DNA of 64,000 nt from Mariprofundus sp. UBA1536 (GCA_002323245.1 DCPU01000014.1:121822-185821); one strand, 5' to 3'. Positions 8,057-18,009 are shown, numbered from the stretch's first letter. Numbers and translations: made by a program. The notes: generated by a model not told the origin, from the letters alone.

Positions 8057-9355
8057 TTGAGCAAGTATTTCGACATAGAAAAGCAAATTGTCCAAGCGCT
8101 TAAGGCAGCTCATGCTGTAAAAATGACACATCCTGAAGTATTAAAACTCATCAAAACTGCACAAAAAATGATGCTGGCTGGCAAACACGATAAAGCTGGC
8201 GCTTCGTTTGGTGCTTTATCGACCTTCGACCCTACAAACATCGATTTTCCGTTGCGCGCAGGGCAAGCCTATCAAAAAGCTAAACAAAACGATGATGCAT
8301 CACGCTGGTATCTAAGAAGCGCCGAGCGATACGCCAAACAAGATTATCCAGCACAAGCGTTTGCGGCGATTCGCCTCTACCACAGCATCAAACCCGACGA
8401 ACACAAAGGTCCCAAACGGATTTTCAAACTCTTACGCGAACGCGGTGAGACAGGTGAGACGATTGTGCCTTTCCTCTCATCCAAAGATAAGGCTGCGCAA
8501 AAGCTACGCCCGAATGATTTTTTCTCCCTTTTTGACGATGACGCATTCGAAACACTGATGGAGAATATGATTTACCGGCGCCTAGAAGATGGTGAAATAC
8601 TGAGCAAAATGGGCGATGAAGCCAAATCATTGTATTTTATCATCCAAGGTGAAATTGATGGCTACCTCACCCTGCATGGTAAACGCTCTCATTTGGGCAC
8701 ACTGCACGATATTTGTGGTGAAACCGCATATTTCACAGGCGGCCGAAGTACTTCTGAAATGGTAGCTGTGGGCGATGTTGAAATTTTAGAACTGCCCTAT
8801 GCGATGCTCGACTCACTCAAACTCAGTTCACCCAAGCTATCCACCCATCTGGAGCAATTGTATCGTAGCAGAATGTTGGTCAAGCAACTGGCACTCGCTC
8901 CTTTGTTTGATGCGGTTCCTGCTGAACTTCGTATCCAAATTGCGCAAAAAATGACGTTGGTTCATATCCCTGCTGGCCAAACACTGATGCGTGACGGAGA
9001 AACTGCACAAAATTTATTTTTGGTTCGCTCGGGTAAACTTGCCGTCAGTGTGATGGTCGAACAACAAGAACGCATGCTCAAAACTCTTGAGACCGGTGCG
9101 GTGGTAGGTGAAGTTGCTGTTTCAGTTGGCGGCAAACACACTGCGACAGTTCGCACACTATCTGATTGCGCCTTGATGAGGCTTACCGCCCAAGACTACG
9201 ACCAATTTTATCAACAAAGCCCAGTACTGCAGAAGTTGGTGCACGAGCGCAAGCTAAGCCAAATGGCAGAACTACGCTCACTGATAAAGGGCATTCGCAC
9301 CATCGAAGGTGATGACACTTGCGAGCTGCTGCTTAGAGACATCTGGCAGTCGTAA
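8057..9355 (+). CDS. TPR protein with two tandem cyclic-nucleotide-binding-type domains
   Basis: 432 residues. Residues 1-130 are TPR-like helices (LAGKHDKAGASFGALSTFDP, then LRAGQAYQKAKQNDDASRWY). Two cNMP-type beta-rolls follow at about 165-270 (LEDGEILSKMGDEAKSLYFI, ICGETAYFTGG) and 285-390 (IPAGQTLMRDGETAQNLFLV, GEVAVSVGGKHTATV). The phosphate-binding cassette keeps the Gly-Glu pair, but its usual arginine is replaced in domain 2 (K-H-T-A-T-V), so cAMP binding is doubtful. No HTH, kinase or channel domain is attached. Start is TTG with GGTGAG a few bases upstream. Same architecture as the gene at 5696, suggesting paralogy; pilU follows. Confidence 0.78.
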   Translation: MSKYFDIEKQIVQALKAAHAVKMTHPEVLKLIKTAQKMMLAGKHDKAGASFGALSTFDPTNIDFPLRAGQAYQKAKQNDDASRWYLRSAERYAKQDYPAQAFAAIRLYHSIKPDEHKGPKRIFKLLRERGETGETIVPFLSSKDKAAQKLRPNDFFSLFDDDAFETLMENMIYRRLEDGEILSKMGDEAKSLYFIIQGEIDGYLTLHGKRSHLGTLHDICGETAYFTGGRSTSEMVAVGDVEILELPYAMLDSLKLSSPKLSTHLEQLYRSRMLVKQLALAPLFDAVPAELRIQIAQKMTLVHIPAGQTLMRDGETAQNLFLVRSGKLAVSVMVEQQERMLKTLETGAVVGEVAVSVGGKHTATVRTLSDCALMRLTAQDYDQFYQQSPVLQKLVHERKLSQMAELRSLIKGIRTIEGDDTCELLLRDIWQS

Positions 9356-9456
9356 TCTTCCCTGCCTTCTTTGGCACGCAGTCTTTCAAACAAGGCACCA
9401 TAATTGCTTAGCCATACACAGACTTTAAACACACCCAGTCTGAACAGGCGGCGCAT

Positions 9457-10629
9457 ATGGAAATCAAAGACAATATTTCAGTTCTTCACCTACTCAAAGT
9501 GATGGTTGAGAAGGACGCTTCGGATTTATATCTGATGGCAGGCGCCCCGCCGGGCTTTCGCGTCAGCGGCAGCCTTAAACGCGCAGGCAACCAAATTCTT
9601 GATACGGTTTCTGTAGAGCGTATTGCTGCTTCATTGATGAGCGAAAAGCAGAAAGTGACCTTTGCCAACGAAATGGAAATGAACTTATCCACGGCCTATC
9701 CAGGCGTGGGTAGATTTCGTGTGAACATCTACCGCCAGCGCAATTCCATTGGCTTGGTGATTCGTCAAATCAAAACAGAAATTGCCAGCATTGATGACCT
9801 TGGTCTGCCTGATATTTTCAAAGATATTTCCATGAGCACGCGTGGGCTAGTATTAATGGTGGGCGGCACAGGTTCAGGCAAATCCACATCCCTTGCCGCC
9901 ATGATTGATTGGCGCAATTCCAATCAGGCAGGTCACATCATCACCATTGAAGATCCCATTGAATATATGCATAAACACAAAATGTGTTTTGTCAGCCAAC
10001 GGGAAGTTGGCACCGATACCACCTCATTCCATGCAGCATTAAAAAACACCTTACGCCAAGCGCCTGATGTCATCCTGCTAGGTGAAATCCGCGATCGGGA
10101 AGTGATGGAACATGCATTGGCTTTTGCCGAAACAGGGCATTTGGCCATGGCCACGCTTCACGCCAACAATGCCAACCAAGCTGTGGAGCGCATCATCAAT
10201 TTCTTCCCCGAAGAAGCACACCCACAAGTATATATGAACTTATCACTAAACCTGCGCGCCATTATGTCGCAACGTTTGGTGAAAACCGTTGATGGTGGAC
10301 GCGCCGTGGTCATTGAAGTACTCATGAACACCCCGCGCATTGCCGATCTCATTCTTAAGGGTGACCTCGGCGGCATCAAAGAAGCCATGGAAGCTGGCGA
10401 GCAATACGGCATGGTCACTTTTGATCAAGCCCTGCTTAAGTTGTGGCACGATGGCGTCATCGATGAAGTCGAAGCGCTTCGCAATTCCGACTCACCCAAC
10501 AATCTTCGCTTCAAAATGAAGATGACCAAACTCGAAGGCAGTGAAAACATCAATAAAAAAGACGCTGCCGAGCAAATCCTCCAAGCAGGTGGCGATGGCG
10601 TAAGCGGCGGCTCAACGCTGGAAATCTAA
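9457..10629 (+). CDS. pilU: Type IV pilus retraction ATPase, PilU/PilT family
   Basis: Hexameric secretion-type ATPase that drives pilus retraction at the inner membrane. 390 residues with Walker A GGTGSGKST (136-144), the Asp box TIEDPIEY (163-170), Walker B VILLGEIRD (205-213) and the His box HLAMATLHANNA (228-239). The SQREVGTDTTSFHAALKNTL segment and a ~45-residue C-terminal tail after the core resemble PilU more than PilT, but the two are close paralogues and no other pil gene is in view to decide. It stands alone, with a 100-base gap upstream and the CRISPR array downstream. Confidence 0.87.
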   Translation: MEIKDNISVLHLLKVMVEKDASDLYLMAGAPPGFRVSGSLKRAGNQILDTVSVERIAASLMSEKQKVTFANEMEMNLSTAYPGVGRFRVNIYRQRNSIGLVIRQIKTEIASIDDLGLPDIFKDISMSTRGLVLMVGGTGSGKSTSLAAMIDWRNSNQAGHIITIEDPIEYMHKHKMCFVSQREVGTDTTSFHAALKNTLRQAPDVILLGEIRDREVMEHALAFAETGHLAMATLHANNANQAVERIINFFPEEAHPQVYMNLSLNLRAIMSQRLVKTVDGGRAVVIEVLMNTPRIADLILKGDLGGIKEAMEAGEQYGMVTFDQALLKLWHDGVIDEVEALRNSDSPNNLRFKMKMTKLEGSENINKKDAAEQILQAGGDGVSGGSTLEI

Positions 10630-10680
10630 ACCTACATTGGAAAAAACTAGAAAAACTCTAATAACGTGGCCAAATTTTGT

Positions 10681-13291
10681 TGACCACTACACTCTCTCAC
10701 CCCGGATAGCTACAATAGAGTTGAATCTTTTAACTCTTCTTCTGTGGTTGTAGTTCCCTCTCTCACCCCGGATAGCTACAATATAAAGCGAGTTTAACGA
10801 TAACTTGGCTAGGTTGTAGTTCCCTCTCTCACCCCGGATAGCTACAATCCGCCCGAACTAACCTTTAATCCACCTCCGGTTGTAGTTCCCTCTCTCACCC
10901 CGGATAGCTACAATGCAGTATCGACAACCTGCCTTGTGTCTTTGGTTGTAGTTCCCTCTCTCACCCCGGATAGCTACAATTGCGCTTTTAGTTCACAGCG
11001 GACAGCCGTTGTTGTAGTTCCCTCTCTCACCCCGGATAGCTACAATGCGCTAACACCACCATCGCCACGAATACGAGTTGTAGTTCCCTCTCTCACCCCG
11101 GATAGCTACAATCGCTTGCGTCTTGCACATTACGGTAAGCTTGTTGTAGTTCCCTCTCTCACCCCGGATAGCTACAATTTCATCTGCTTGATGTGAGCAT
11201 CTGACATAGTTGTAGTTCCCTCTCTCACCCCGGATAGCTACAATTTTCCGCTGATATACATCTCAGCCAGCAATGTTGTAGTTCCCTCTCTCACCCCGGA
11301 TAGCTACAATTTTTTCCCTTTGGTCGTCGTAAATGCGGGTGTTGTAGTTCCCTCTCTCACCCCGGATAGCTACAATAATCAACCATGTGACAATGTAGAC
11401 GATACAGTTGTAGTTCCCTCTCTCACCCCGGATAGCTACAATGTTCCATTAGAAGTTACTTGTAACCATCTGGTTGTAGTTCCCTCTCTCACCCCGGATA
11501 GCTACAATGAGCTGGTGTGTCTTGTGCGTAAGTGATGAGTTGTAGTTCCCTCTCTCACCCCGGATAGCTACAATTCAATATCGTTGAATGCAGCATCTTG
11601 GTTGGTTGTAGTTCCCTCTCTCACCCCGGATAGCTACAATACACTTATATCAACAGGTGTTGGTTTTACGGTTGTAGTTCCCTCTCTCACCCCGGATAGC
11701 TACAATATATTCACTGCGTTCACCTTTGCGCCATCAGTTGTAGTTCCCTCTCTCACCCCGGATAGCTACAATAGCGCAATCTGATGTTGAATGGGCGGGC
11801 AAGTTGTAGTTCCCTCTCTCACCCCGGATAGCTACAATACAATCTCATTAACAATAGTATGCCATCCAGTTGTAGTTCCCTCTCTCACCCCGGATAGCTA
11901 CAATTATGTGGTGACGATATATAGTTGCTTATAGGTTGTAGTTCCCTCTCTCACCCCGGATAGCTACAATGCCTGTGATTGTTTATCCGTTAAAACACCA
12001 GTTGTAGTTCCCTCTCTCACCCCGGATAGCTACAATTAATTGGAAACCCTGTGTTTCCACAGCTTAGTTGTAGTTCCCTCTCTCACCCCGGATAGCTACA
12101 ATGTAAACTCACAGCATAACGCGATAACATCTGTTGTAGTTCCCTCTCTCACCCCGGATAGCTACAATTCCAAAACCTCAGCCAGTAAATGTTCTTGTGT
12201 TGTAGTTCCCTCTCTCACCCCGGATAGCTACAATCGCTGAGAAACAAGCTGCCGCAGCGCTTCAGTTGTAGTTCCCTCTCTCACCCCGGATAGCTACAAT
12301 AATGGTGCAGGTGTATGCGCACATGGCGCCGTTGTAGTTCCCTCTCTCACCCCGGATAGCTACAATCTGCATTGCCTGCATTCCCTACCGCTGACGGTTG
12401 TAGTTCCCTCTCTCACCCCGGATAGCTACAATGAGCTGGTGTGTCTTGTGCGTAAGTGATGAGTTGTAGTTCCCTCTCTCACCCCGGATAGCTACAATGT
12501 GTTGATGTCACAAACGTGGGGCACCGCGGTTGTAGTTCCCTCTCTCACCCCGGATAGCTACAATGATCCTGTAATTCGCTCCACGGCTAAATCAGTTGTA
12601 GTTCCCTCTCTCACCCCGGATAGCTACAATAAGGTATCTATATAATGTGTCTATATAATGGTTGTAGTTCCCTCTCTCACCCCGGATAGCTACAATCAAA
12701 AGATGTGTTTGAAGATGGTTGGGTCGGTTGTAGTTCCCTCTCTCACCCCGGATAGCTACAATTTCATAGGGCTTTTCCACATGCTTTCAGCAGTTGTAGT
12801 TCCCTCTCTCACCCCGGATAGCTACAATTTCCCACAAGCGTTTAAGTTGCTTCAACGTCGTTGTAGTTCCCTCTCTCACCCCGGATAGCTACAATTAAAG
12901 AGTAGTGCCAATAGGACCACCTGCGGTTGTAGTTCCCTCTCTCACCCCGGATAGCTACAATGCGTCCGGGTGAATGGAATGGCTAAGCTTAGTTGTAGTT
13001 CCCTCTCTCACCCCGGATAGCTACAATTGATGCGATTTACGGCATGGTACATCACGGGTTGTAGTTCCCTCTCTCACCCCGGATAGCTACAATCGATGGT
13101 AATCGCATCTGCATCGACTGTAGGTTGTAGTTCCCTCTCTCACCCCGGATAGCTACAATTCAGTGCGAATAGTGTCTGCCGATTCAGAGGTTGTAGTTAC
13201 CTCTCTCACCCCGGATAGCTACAATCTGGCACAGGCTCTTTTGATTGCCTCCAATGTTGTAGTTCCCTCTCTCACCCCGGATAGCTACAAT
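10681..13291 (+). CRISPR. Type II-C CRISPR array, 40 repeats and 39 spacers
   Basis: 36-bp repeats start GTTGTAG, hold CACCCCGG centrally and end TACAAT. They recur every 66 bases from 10681 to 12793, then from 12860 to 13256. Spacers are 30 nt except one of 31 nt (12829-12859). The first repeat (10681-10716) keeps only its 3' ~25 bases, marking the old end. The repeat at 13190 has one C-to-A change. One spacer occurs twice (11509-11538 and 12433-12462). Transcription is inferred on the + strand because the repeat pairs with the tracrRNA anti-repeat at 18012-18045. Each repeat ends in TACAAT, a -10 hexamer as in Neisseria II-C arrays. Spacer targets were not searched. Confidence 0.98.
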
Positions 13292-13302
13292 ACATTGGCC
13301 AC

Positions 13303-13336
13303 AAACCCTTGTCCCGCAACGCTGGACAAGGGTTTT
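13303..13336. repeat. 12-bp inverted repeat between the array and cas2
   Basis: Perfect 12-bp arms at 13303-13314 and 13324-13335 (AAACCCTTGTCC and its complement) with a 9-base loop, lying between the last CRISPR repeat and the end of the convergent cas2 gene. It is followed on the + strand by only four T, so as a terminator it would be weak; it could end array transcription, end the cas mRNA, or be part of the cas-proximal leader. Confidence 0.6.
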
Positions 13337-13356
13337 AACTTGGAAAAAACTGTGCC

Positions 13357-13689
13357 TTAAAAGAGTAACAACTGGTCAGTATTCAGCTTTTTTTCCTGAA
13401 ATTTCGGCTTTCCAACCAGCATTTTTACGCCTGCAAACTGCTTTTCCGTGACCGTTAAACTGCGAACTGAGCCCGCAGGAGGGAGATTTGCAGAGAGGCG
13501 TTTGAGGTGTTTTGCCTCAGCATCAATTCCGTTGACCACTCGCCCATACACCGACCATTGCAGCATATCGTACCCATCATTGAGCAAGAAACGGCGAAAC
13601 AGCGTATAAGCCCGTTTCTCAGCCTTGGTCTTGGTTGGCAAATCAAAAAAGACGATTAGCCGCATAAATCGCCGGGTTGCTTGGCTCAT
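13357..13689 (-). CDS. cas2: CRISPR-associated endoribonuclease-fold protein Cas2
   Basis: Structural partner of Cas1 in the spacer-integration complex. The 110-residue protein has a ferredoxin-like N-terminus MRLIVFFDLPTKTKAEKRAY with the conserved Asp (D16). The region LLNDGYDMLQWSVYGRVVNG follows, as in type II-C Cas2. Start two bases after the cas1 stop; last gene of the cas9-cas1-cas2 operon. Transcription converges on the array, which is read in the opposite direction. Confidence 0.95.
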   Translation of the reverse strand: MSQATRRFMRLIVFFDLPTKTKAEKRAYTLFRRFLLNDGYDMLQWSVYGRVVNGIDAEAKHLKRLSANLPPAGSVRSLTVTEKQFAGVKMLVGKPKFQEKKLNTDQLLLF

Positions 13690-13691
13690 TG

Positions 13692-14597
13692 TTACCCCTC
13701 AACAATGTGCTGCTCAAGACCAATCAAACTTGGTAGTTCGAGCAACTTTTCATTGCTGCAATCCAACACTCTAATCAAACTCTCAATACTCTGCTCAATC
13801 GCCGTCAACACAGACATCGTGCCGCGTGGCATCAAAACATCGACATTAAGCAATGCAACCAATGCCACCTTATCAATAGGCAGCAAATCAGCCGCATCAT
13901 CACTGCGATGGGAGGCAACATATAAATCAATCACAGGGCGAAATGGCTCAATCAAATCATCAGCAAGGTTAAAAGCATTTTGCTCATTGGCGTGTTGTAA
14001 GCCGATGGAAGGGAAAAAGCCATGTGCCACCAACCCTCTCGCAATAGCACCTCTCAAGATTGCATAACCATAGTTCAGCGCAGCATTTGTCCAAATCAAT
14101 TGTGATCGGCGAAAATCCCTACCAAACAGCCTAGCAAAATGGAATGCCGCCGCTTGGCTCTCCATCATAGTCACATCACCCGAGCGCACTTGCTGAACGA
14201 AGGCAACCATTTGTGTGCCTCCTTCTGAGGCTGTAAAATCAAGAGCCAATCCTTGATTGGTAATCTTCTGGCGCACGATGGCTGCCCATGTCTTTTTGAC
14301 CAAAGGCTTAGAAGCTGCAAGCTGCATTCGTAGCATCCTGTTTGCGCGCGAGTGTTGCAGAAAAGGAAGAAACACGCCATTGGGTTGGTGGGCATCATCG
14401 GTTGCAAACATGCTAATACCATATTCACCACAAGCGGAGAGAACAGGATGCGTCAATAATATTTCGCGATGATTGAGCACAATAATCGCAATATCCTCGA
14501 AAGGAACTCTCACCGATTGCTCCTGCTGAATCAGTAACGAAAACTTGTCTCGCTGTAGTCGAGCAGGACTGGAGATGACTACACTACGCCAGCTCAC
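13692..14597 (-). CDS. cas1: CRISPR-associated integrase Cas1 (type II-C)
   Basis: Metal-dependent integrase that inserts new spacers. The frame is open to 14681, but family homology starts at SWRSVVISSPARL, so I take the GTG at 14595-14597. That gives 301 residues, the usual II-C length, with a 14-base overlap with the 3' end of cas9. Metal ligands are visible in MMESQAAAFHF (E146), GLQHANEQNAFNLADD (H202) and LIEPFRPVID (E217). The N-terminal beta domain has the typical VPFEDIAIIVLNHREILLT. Overlap with cas9 implies translational coupling. Confidence 0.95.
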   Translation of the reverse strand: MSWRSVVISSPARLQRDKFSLLIQQEQSVRVPFEDIAIIVLNHREILLTHPVLSACGEYGISMFATDDAHQPNGVFLPFLQHSRANRMLRMQLAASKPLVKKTWAAIVRQKITNQGLALDFTASEGGTQMVAFVQQVRSGDVTMMESQAAAFHFARLFGRDFRRSQLIWTNAALNYGYAILRGAIARGLVAHGFFPSIGLQHANEQNAFNLADDLIEPFRPVIDLYVASHRSDDAADLLPIDKVALVALLNVDVLMPRGTMSVLTAIEQSIESLIRVLDCSNEKLLELPSLIGLEQHIVEG

Positions 14598-17500
14598 GCC
14601 GAATCTCTGGCGGTGCAGGGTAGATATTACCCAACACATCCACGTTGAACTTTTCAACGTTAACAGCTGTTTTAACTCCAATGCCGCGAATCATGCCGCT
14701 TTTTCCTATTTGTGAATTTCGGTCATGACTCCAAAGATTAACGTTTCCTGAACCCCTATCGCACCCAGCATAATAGCCCATGAACGTTTCTTTCTTTTGA
14801 GAAATACGAATAAAGTCATTGGGATACATTGAAAAACAAAATTCAAAGTCTTCGCTAATTACAGTCCAGTCATCTTCATCTTTATGAGCAACAATTGCAC
14901 GGCTCGGCAGCTCCTTTGCGACACTGTGAAACACGTAAACGGTCACGAGGTAATATCGTTTCGCTTTAGAGAACATATCCACTCGTAGCATCGTATCATT
15001 CTTGGCGATGCCTCCACGCACGGGGATTCCAGAGAGTTTATCAATCACCATCGTCACCGCCCGCACAATCGGTCCGGTTGGTTTACCCTGCTTATCTGGT
15101 TTCTGTGGCAGAGCCCGCAGCCTTTCGATCTCGATTTTCTCTTCAGGGGTAAGATCACGCTTCTCTTTCCCGCGCCCTGCGCTTGCTTCGATGGCTTTGG
15201 CTCTCTTTTCCCTTTCATCCTTGCCTGCCAGCCATTTACGCAGGTAAGCATAAAGTTTCACGTTGCGTTCAGGGTCAATCAGCTTATCCACATCGGCAGG
15301 TTTAAGGCTGGTAACCGCCACTTTTTGCGTAACACTGCCCTTCTCTTTCATTGCCTCTGGCTGGGCATAGATGGTCTCTTTATGCGCCGCACCGCTATTG
15401 CGCCGTTGTGGAGCGCGTGAGACAAAGAGTGGCGTTAGACTTTCCAGTGCTTCAGGTGGGTAGGTTCCAAGATTTTCTACAACTGCTCGAAGTTCATTCG
15501 CATCATCGATATGAAGACGAGCTAAAAGTTCTTGCCTGAAGTGTGCCCATGGGCTTGGGAAATGATCAATAATCTCGCCAGTTTTTTTATCCACCTTTTC
15601 AATACGATCTCGAACCTGCCCCAGCTCTTTGCGCCGTGAATAATCGGACATGCGTTTAACCAAGCCGTGGCTGCACGCGGCCACAACTGCCGCATCCAGC
15701 GCGTGATGCCGGTCGCTCTCACTGCGAATCTTGTTGATGCCCCAACGGAAGCGCAGGAGTGAAGTCAATTGGCCACTGACCACAACACAACGTTTGGCAT
15801 CACTCTCTTCATGCAGTTGCAGATATTGCTCCACATAGTTTTTAAAAAAGCGGCAGATATATCGGGTATCGTTCAAATTCCGCTCTTTGAAATCCTGAGT
15901 CTCCTTCACGCCAAAATCTTTCTTGAGCAAGCGATTACGCTTGGCTTGGCTGTATGCCTTGTTACCGCTCACAAAGCTTTCAAAGAGCCTCCACTTTTCG
16001 CTATCACTCGTTCCATCTAGGTATTCGTAGGGAGTTTGGTTGCCCTTATTGCGGTTCTCGCTGGTCAATACGAGCACTCGATTATTCTTGCCATCATCGA
16101 AACTTCGCGAGTACGGAAGCGCATGATCGACCTCAGCATAACCTTGATCATTCAAAACCCGGTTCAGATCGAGCGGTGCAAGAGAATAGGCGCACTTGGC
16201 CTGCTGCTCACGGTAAAGCATGTATTTCTCAAACTGCCTGCCCTTAGGCTCAAATCCAAAATCGCTGGCAAATGCCTTTCTGGCATCTTCATTCTTCGTG
16301 CGATAATCGGCCTGATCCCTTTCTATCTTGCGGCGCTCATCGATAGGCCGTGAAAGATCTCGTGCCATTTCGATGTGCACAGCATGCGGTGAGCCATATT
16401 TCCGAATAAGCGCATTCACTACCTTTCGCGCCTGGTTGAGTGCTCGCAGCACAACAGGGTTACGTGGAATATCCATATCCTCGTTGAATTTTAGTCTCCC
16501 ATCCTTTTCGCGCCCTGAATAGAAAGGAGGCAGATATCTAACCTTGGCCTCCAAGTCCTGCATATCTGGCATACTGTGCTGGTATCCGGCTTCCTTACAT
16601 GCCTCGTCATAACGCATGCCGTTTTCCATCTGAGGGAGAATCTTGCAAAGCGCTAAAAGCGAAAGGTTACTAAACTTATCGAATCGCACGGTTTGCAAAG
16701 CATGAATGACATTCGCTGCGAGCTGAAGTTTGCCAAGCTCCAGCTCCACCTCATCATCCTCTTTGTACACTGAAAGCACCCAGCCAATCTTATCCAGCAA
16801 ATCAGGCTTTCCATTGAGTGCAGCATCTGCCATCCCTTGCCATTCGCGCTCCAGCCCAACTCCAATCAGTGTTTTCTTTAGCTCCTGCCATGCAGGTATT
16901 TTCACCAATGTTGCCGTTTCAGGGTTCTTAGCTTTCTCATCTGTTTCGCGGGGATAAGTCAGACCAGCGAATTTGTACCCTCCTTTTAACAGACTTCCGT
17001 GTTTCTCGAGCGCACTTCCAAGCTGTTTAAAGGTAAAATCCCCTGCTTGTTGATAGGGCTGCCAGAGCGCGATGCGACGTTCATCGGCAGTTAGCCCACG
17101 CATCTTTCCATTTTCAACTATACGCAAATTATTGATGCGGGTGAGTAGCACATGGCGCTCAGCTGTAAAACAGGCCTTAGCTGCACGATACTCATCTTTT
17201 TCAAACGTGCATTTACCAAGCATCTTTAGCAAAGCCTCACCTGAAAGCGAGGGCTTCTGCACCCAAAACAGACCACTCTTTTTATCACCATTGCCAAGAA
17301 TATTTGTTTCCAGTTTGTCGTCTGCATGGGTATGACCGAATGCACGCTGCTGCTTAAACAGCTCTTTCAACTCTTCGCAAAGCAGTTCGCGCGAAAGCGC
17401 CTTGCTGTATTCGCCCTGTTTGTTGCGTTGTGCATCTGGGAACTCTGCCAATACCATTTCGGCAGCAGTACGATAGCTTTTCTCCTGCATCAGTCGCTTC

Positions 17501-17985
17501 GTTCCAGCTAGACCCTGTTTGACCTTACCGCCTTCCTTATCACTATCTGCTGCCTTTGCTTCTGCCTTACTAATCCAATGAAAACCCCTGTGTTTGCAAA
17601 GGTGGTAAATCACTCGAGCCCACTCGTCATCGCCCAGCTTTCTATCCAGCCCCTCAACTCGCAATTGCCACAAGTTGGGCGTTTGAAATCCTTTTGAAGG
17701 CGGTTGTTTTAAAACCCCAACATCCGCTATCAAACCTACACGCTTGAGTAGCCGCGCCAGCTTGGTCAAACGCCAAGCCCGGCGGCGTAAACGGCGGCGC
17801 ATCAGCCTTGCCATACGTCGTGAAAGATTAAGCGATTCACCCTCTTTGGCTGTTTCCGCCTTATCAAAACAGCGCACACCCAAGTCGATAATTCTATTTT
17901 CGCCCAGAATGGCCCAGCCAACCGAAGCAATGCCTATATCCAAACCAATGGTATATGTTTCTTTGAGTTTTTCCTTGTCAGCCAT
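14584..17985 (-). CDS. cas9: Type II-C CRISPR effector nuclease Cas9
   Basis: RNA-guided double-strand DNA nuclease of 1133 residues, slightly longer than Neisseria meningitidis Cas9. RuvC-I is TIGLDIGIASVGWAIL with D16; the arginine-rich bridge helix follows at about 52-82; RuvC-II HIEMARDL has E539; HNH is AEVDHALPYSRSFDD with H621 and N-x-KGNQTPYEY; RuvC-III ESDRHHALDAAV has H760, H761 and D764. All catalytic residues are present, so it should be active. The C-terminal ~280 residues form the wedge/PAM-interacting region, the least conserved part, so the PAM cannot be read. ATAGGGAGTAG precedes the ATG. The start region overlaps the tracrRNA promoter on the other strand. Confidence 0.98.
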   Translation of the reverse strand: MADKEKLKETYTIGLDIGIASVGWAILGENRIIDLGVRCFDKAETAKEGESLNLSRRMARLMRRRLRRRAWRLTKLARLLKRVGLIADVGVLKQPPSKGFQTPNLWQLRVEGLDRKLGDDEWARVIYHLCKHRGFHWISKAEAKAADSDKEGGKVKQGLAGTKRLMQEKSYRTAAEMVLAEFPDAQRNKQGEYSKALSRELLCEELKELFKQQRAFGHTHADDKLETNILGNGDKKSGLFWVQKPSLSGEALLKMLGKCTFEKDEYRAAKACFTAERHVLLTRINNLRIVENGKMRGLTADERRIALWQPYQQAGDFTFKQLGSALEKHGSLLKGGYKFAGLTYPRETDEKAKNPETATLVKIPAWQELKKTLIGVGLEREWQGMADAALNGKPDLLDKIGWVLSVYKEDDEVELELGKLQLAANVIHALQTVRFDKFSNLSLLALCKILPQMENGMRYDEACKEAGYQHSMPDMQDLEAKVRYLPPFYSGREKDGRLKFNEDMDIPRNPVVLRALNQARKVVNALIRKYGSPHAVHIEMARDLSRPIDERRKIERDQADYRTKNEDARKAFASDFGFEPKGRQFEKYMLYREQQAKCAYSLAPLDLNRVLNDQGYAEVDHALPYSRSFDDGKNNRVLVLTSENRNKGNQTPYEYLDGTSDSEKWRLFESFVSGNKAYSQAKRNRLLKKDFGVKETQDFKERNLNDTRYICRFFKNYVEQYLQLHEESDAKRCVVVSGQLTSLLRFRWGINKIRSESDRHHALDAAVVAACSHGLVKRMSDYSRRKELGQVRDRIEKVDKKTGEIIDHFPSPWAHFRQELLARLHIDDANELRAVVENLGTYPPEALESLTPLFVSRAPQRRNSGAAHKETIYAQPEAMKEKGSVTQKVAVTSLKPADVDKLIDPERNVKLYAYLRKWLAGKDEREKRAKAIEASAGRGKEKRDLTPEEKIEIERLRALPQKPDKQGKPTGPIVRAVTMVIDKLSGIPVRGGIAKNDTMLRVDMFSKAKRYYLVTVYVFHSVAKELPSRAIVAHKDEDDWTVISEDFEFCFSMYPNDFIRISQKKETFMGYYAGCDRGSGNVNLWSHDRNSQIGKSGMIRGIGVKTAVNVEKFNVDVLGNIYPAPPEIRRELA

Positions 17986-18003
17986 GATTCTACTCCCTAT
18001 ATT
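17975..18003 (+). promoter_or_regulatory. Sigma-70-type promoter of the tracrRNA, overlapping the cas9 start
   Basis: TTGTCA at 17975-17980 and TATATT at 17998-18003 are separated by exactly 17 bases, one mismatch from consensus in each box. Predicted start of transcription is near 18010, two bases before the anti-repeat. The -35 box covers the first codons of cas9 on the opposite strand, and the spacer covers its ribosome-binding site. Confidence 0.8.
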
Positions 18004-18009
18004 TGGAAA

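Noticed and set aside
10936..13360. Open frames inside the array that repeat VVVPSLTPDSYN (or VAIRGERGNYN on the other strand)
   Set aside because: They are translations of the 36-bp CRISPR repeats, which happen to be open because the 66-base unit is a multiple of three; there are no ribosome sites and spacers vary freely.
14598..14681. Upstream extension of cas1 to the ATG at 14681
   Set aside because: The extra 28 codons lie wholly inside cas9 and do not resemble Cas1; homology begins at the GTG at 14597.
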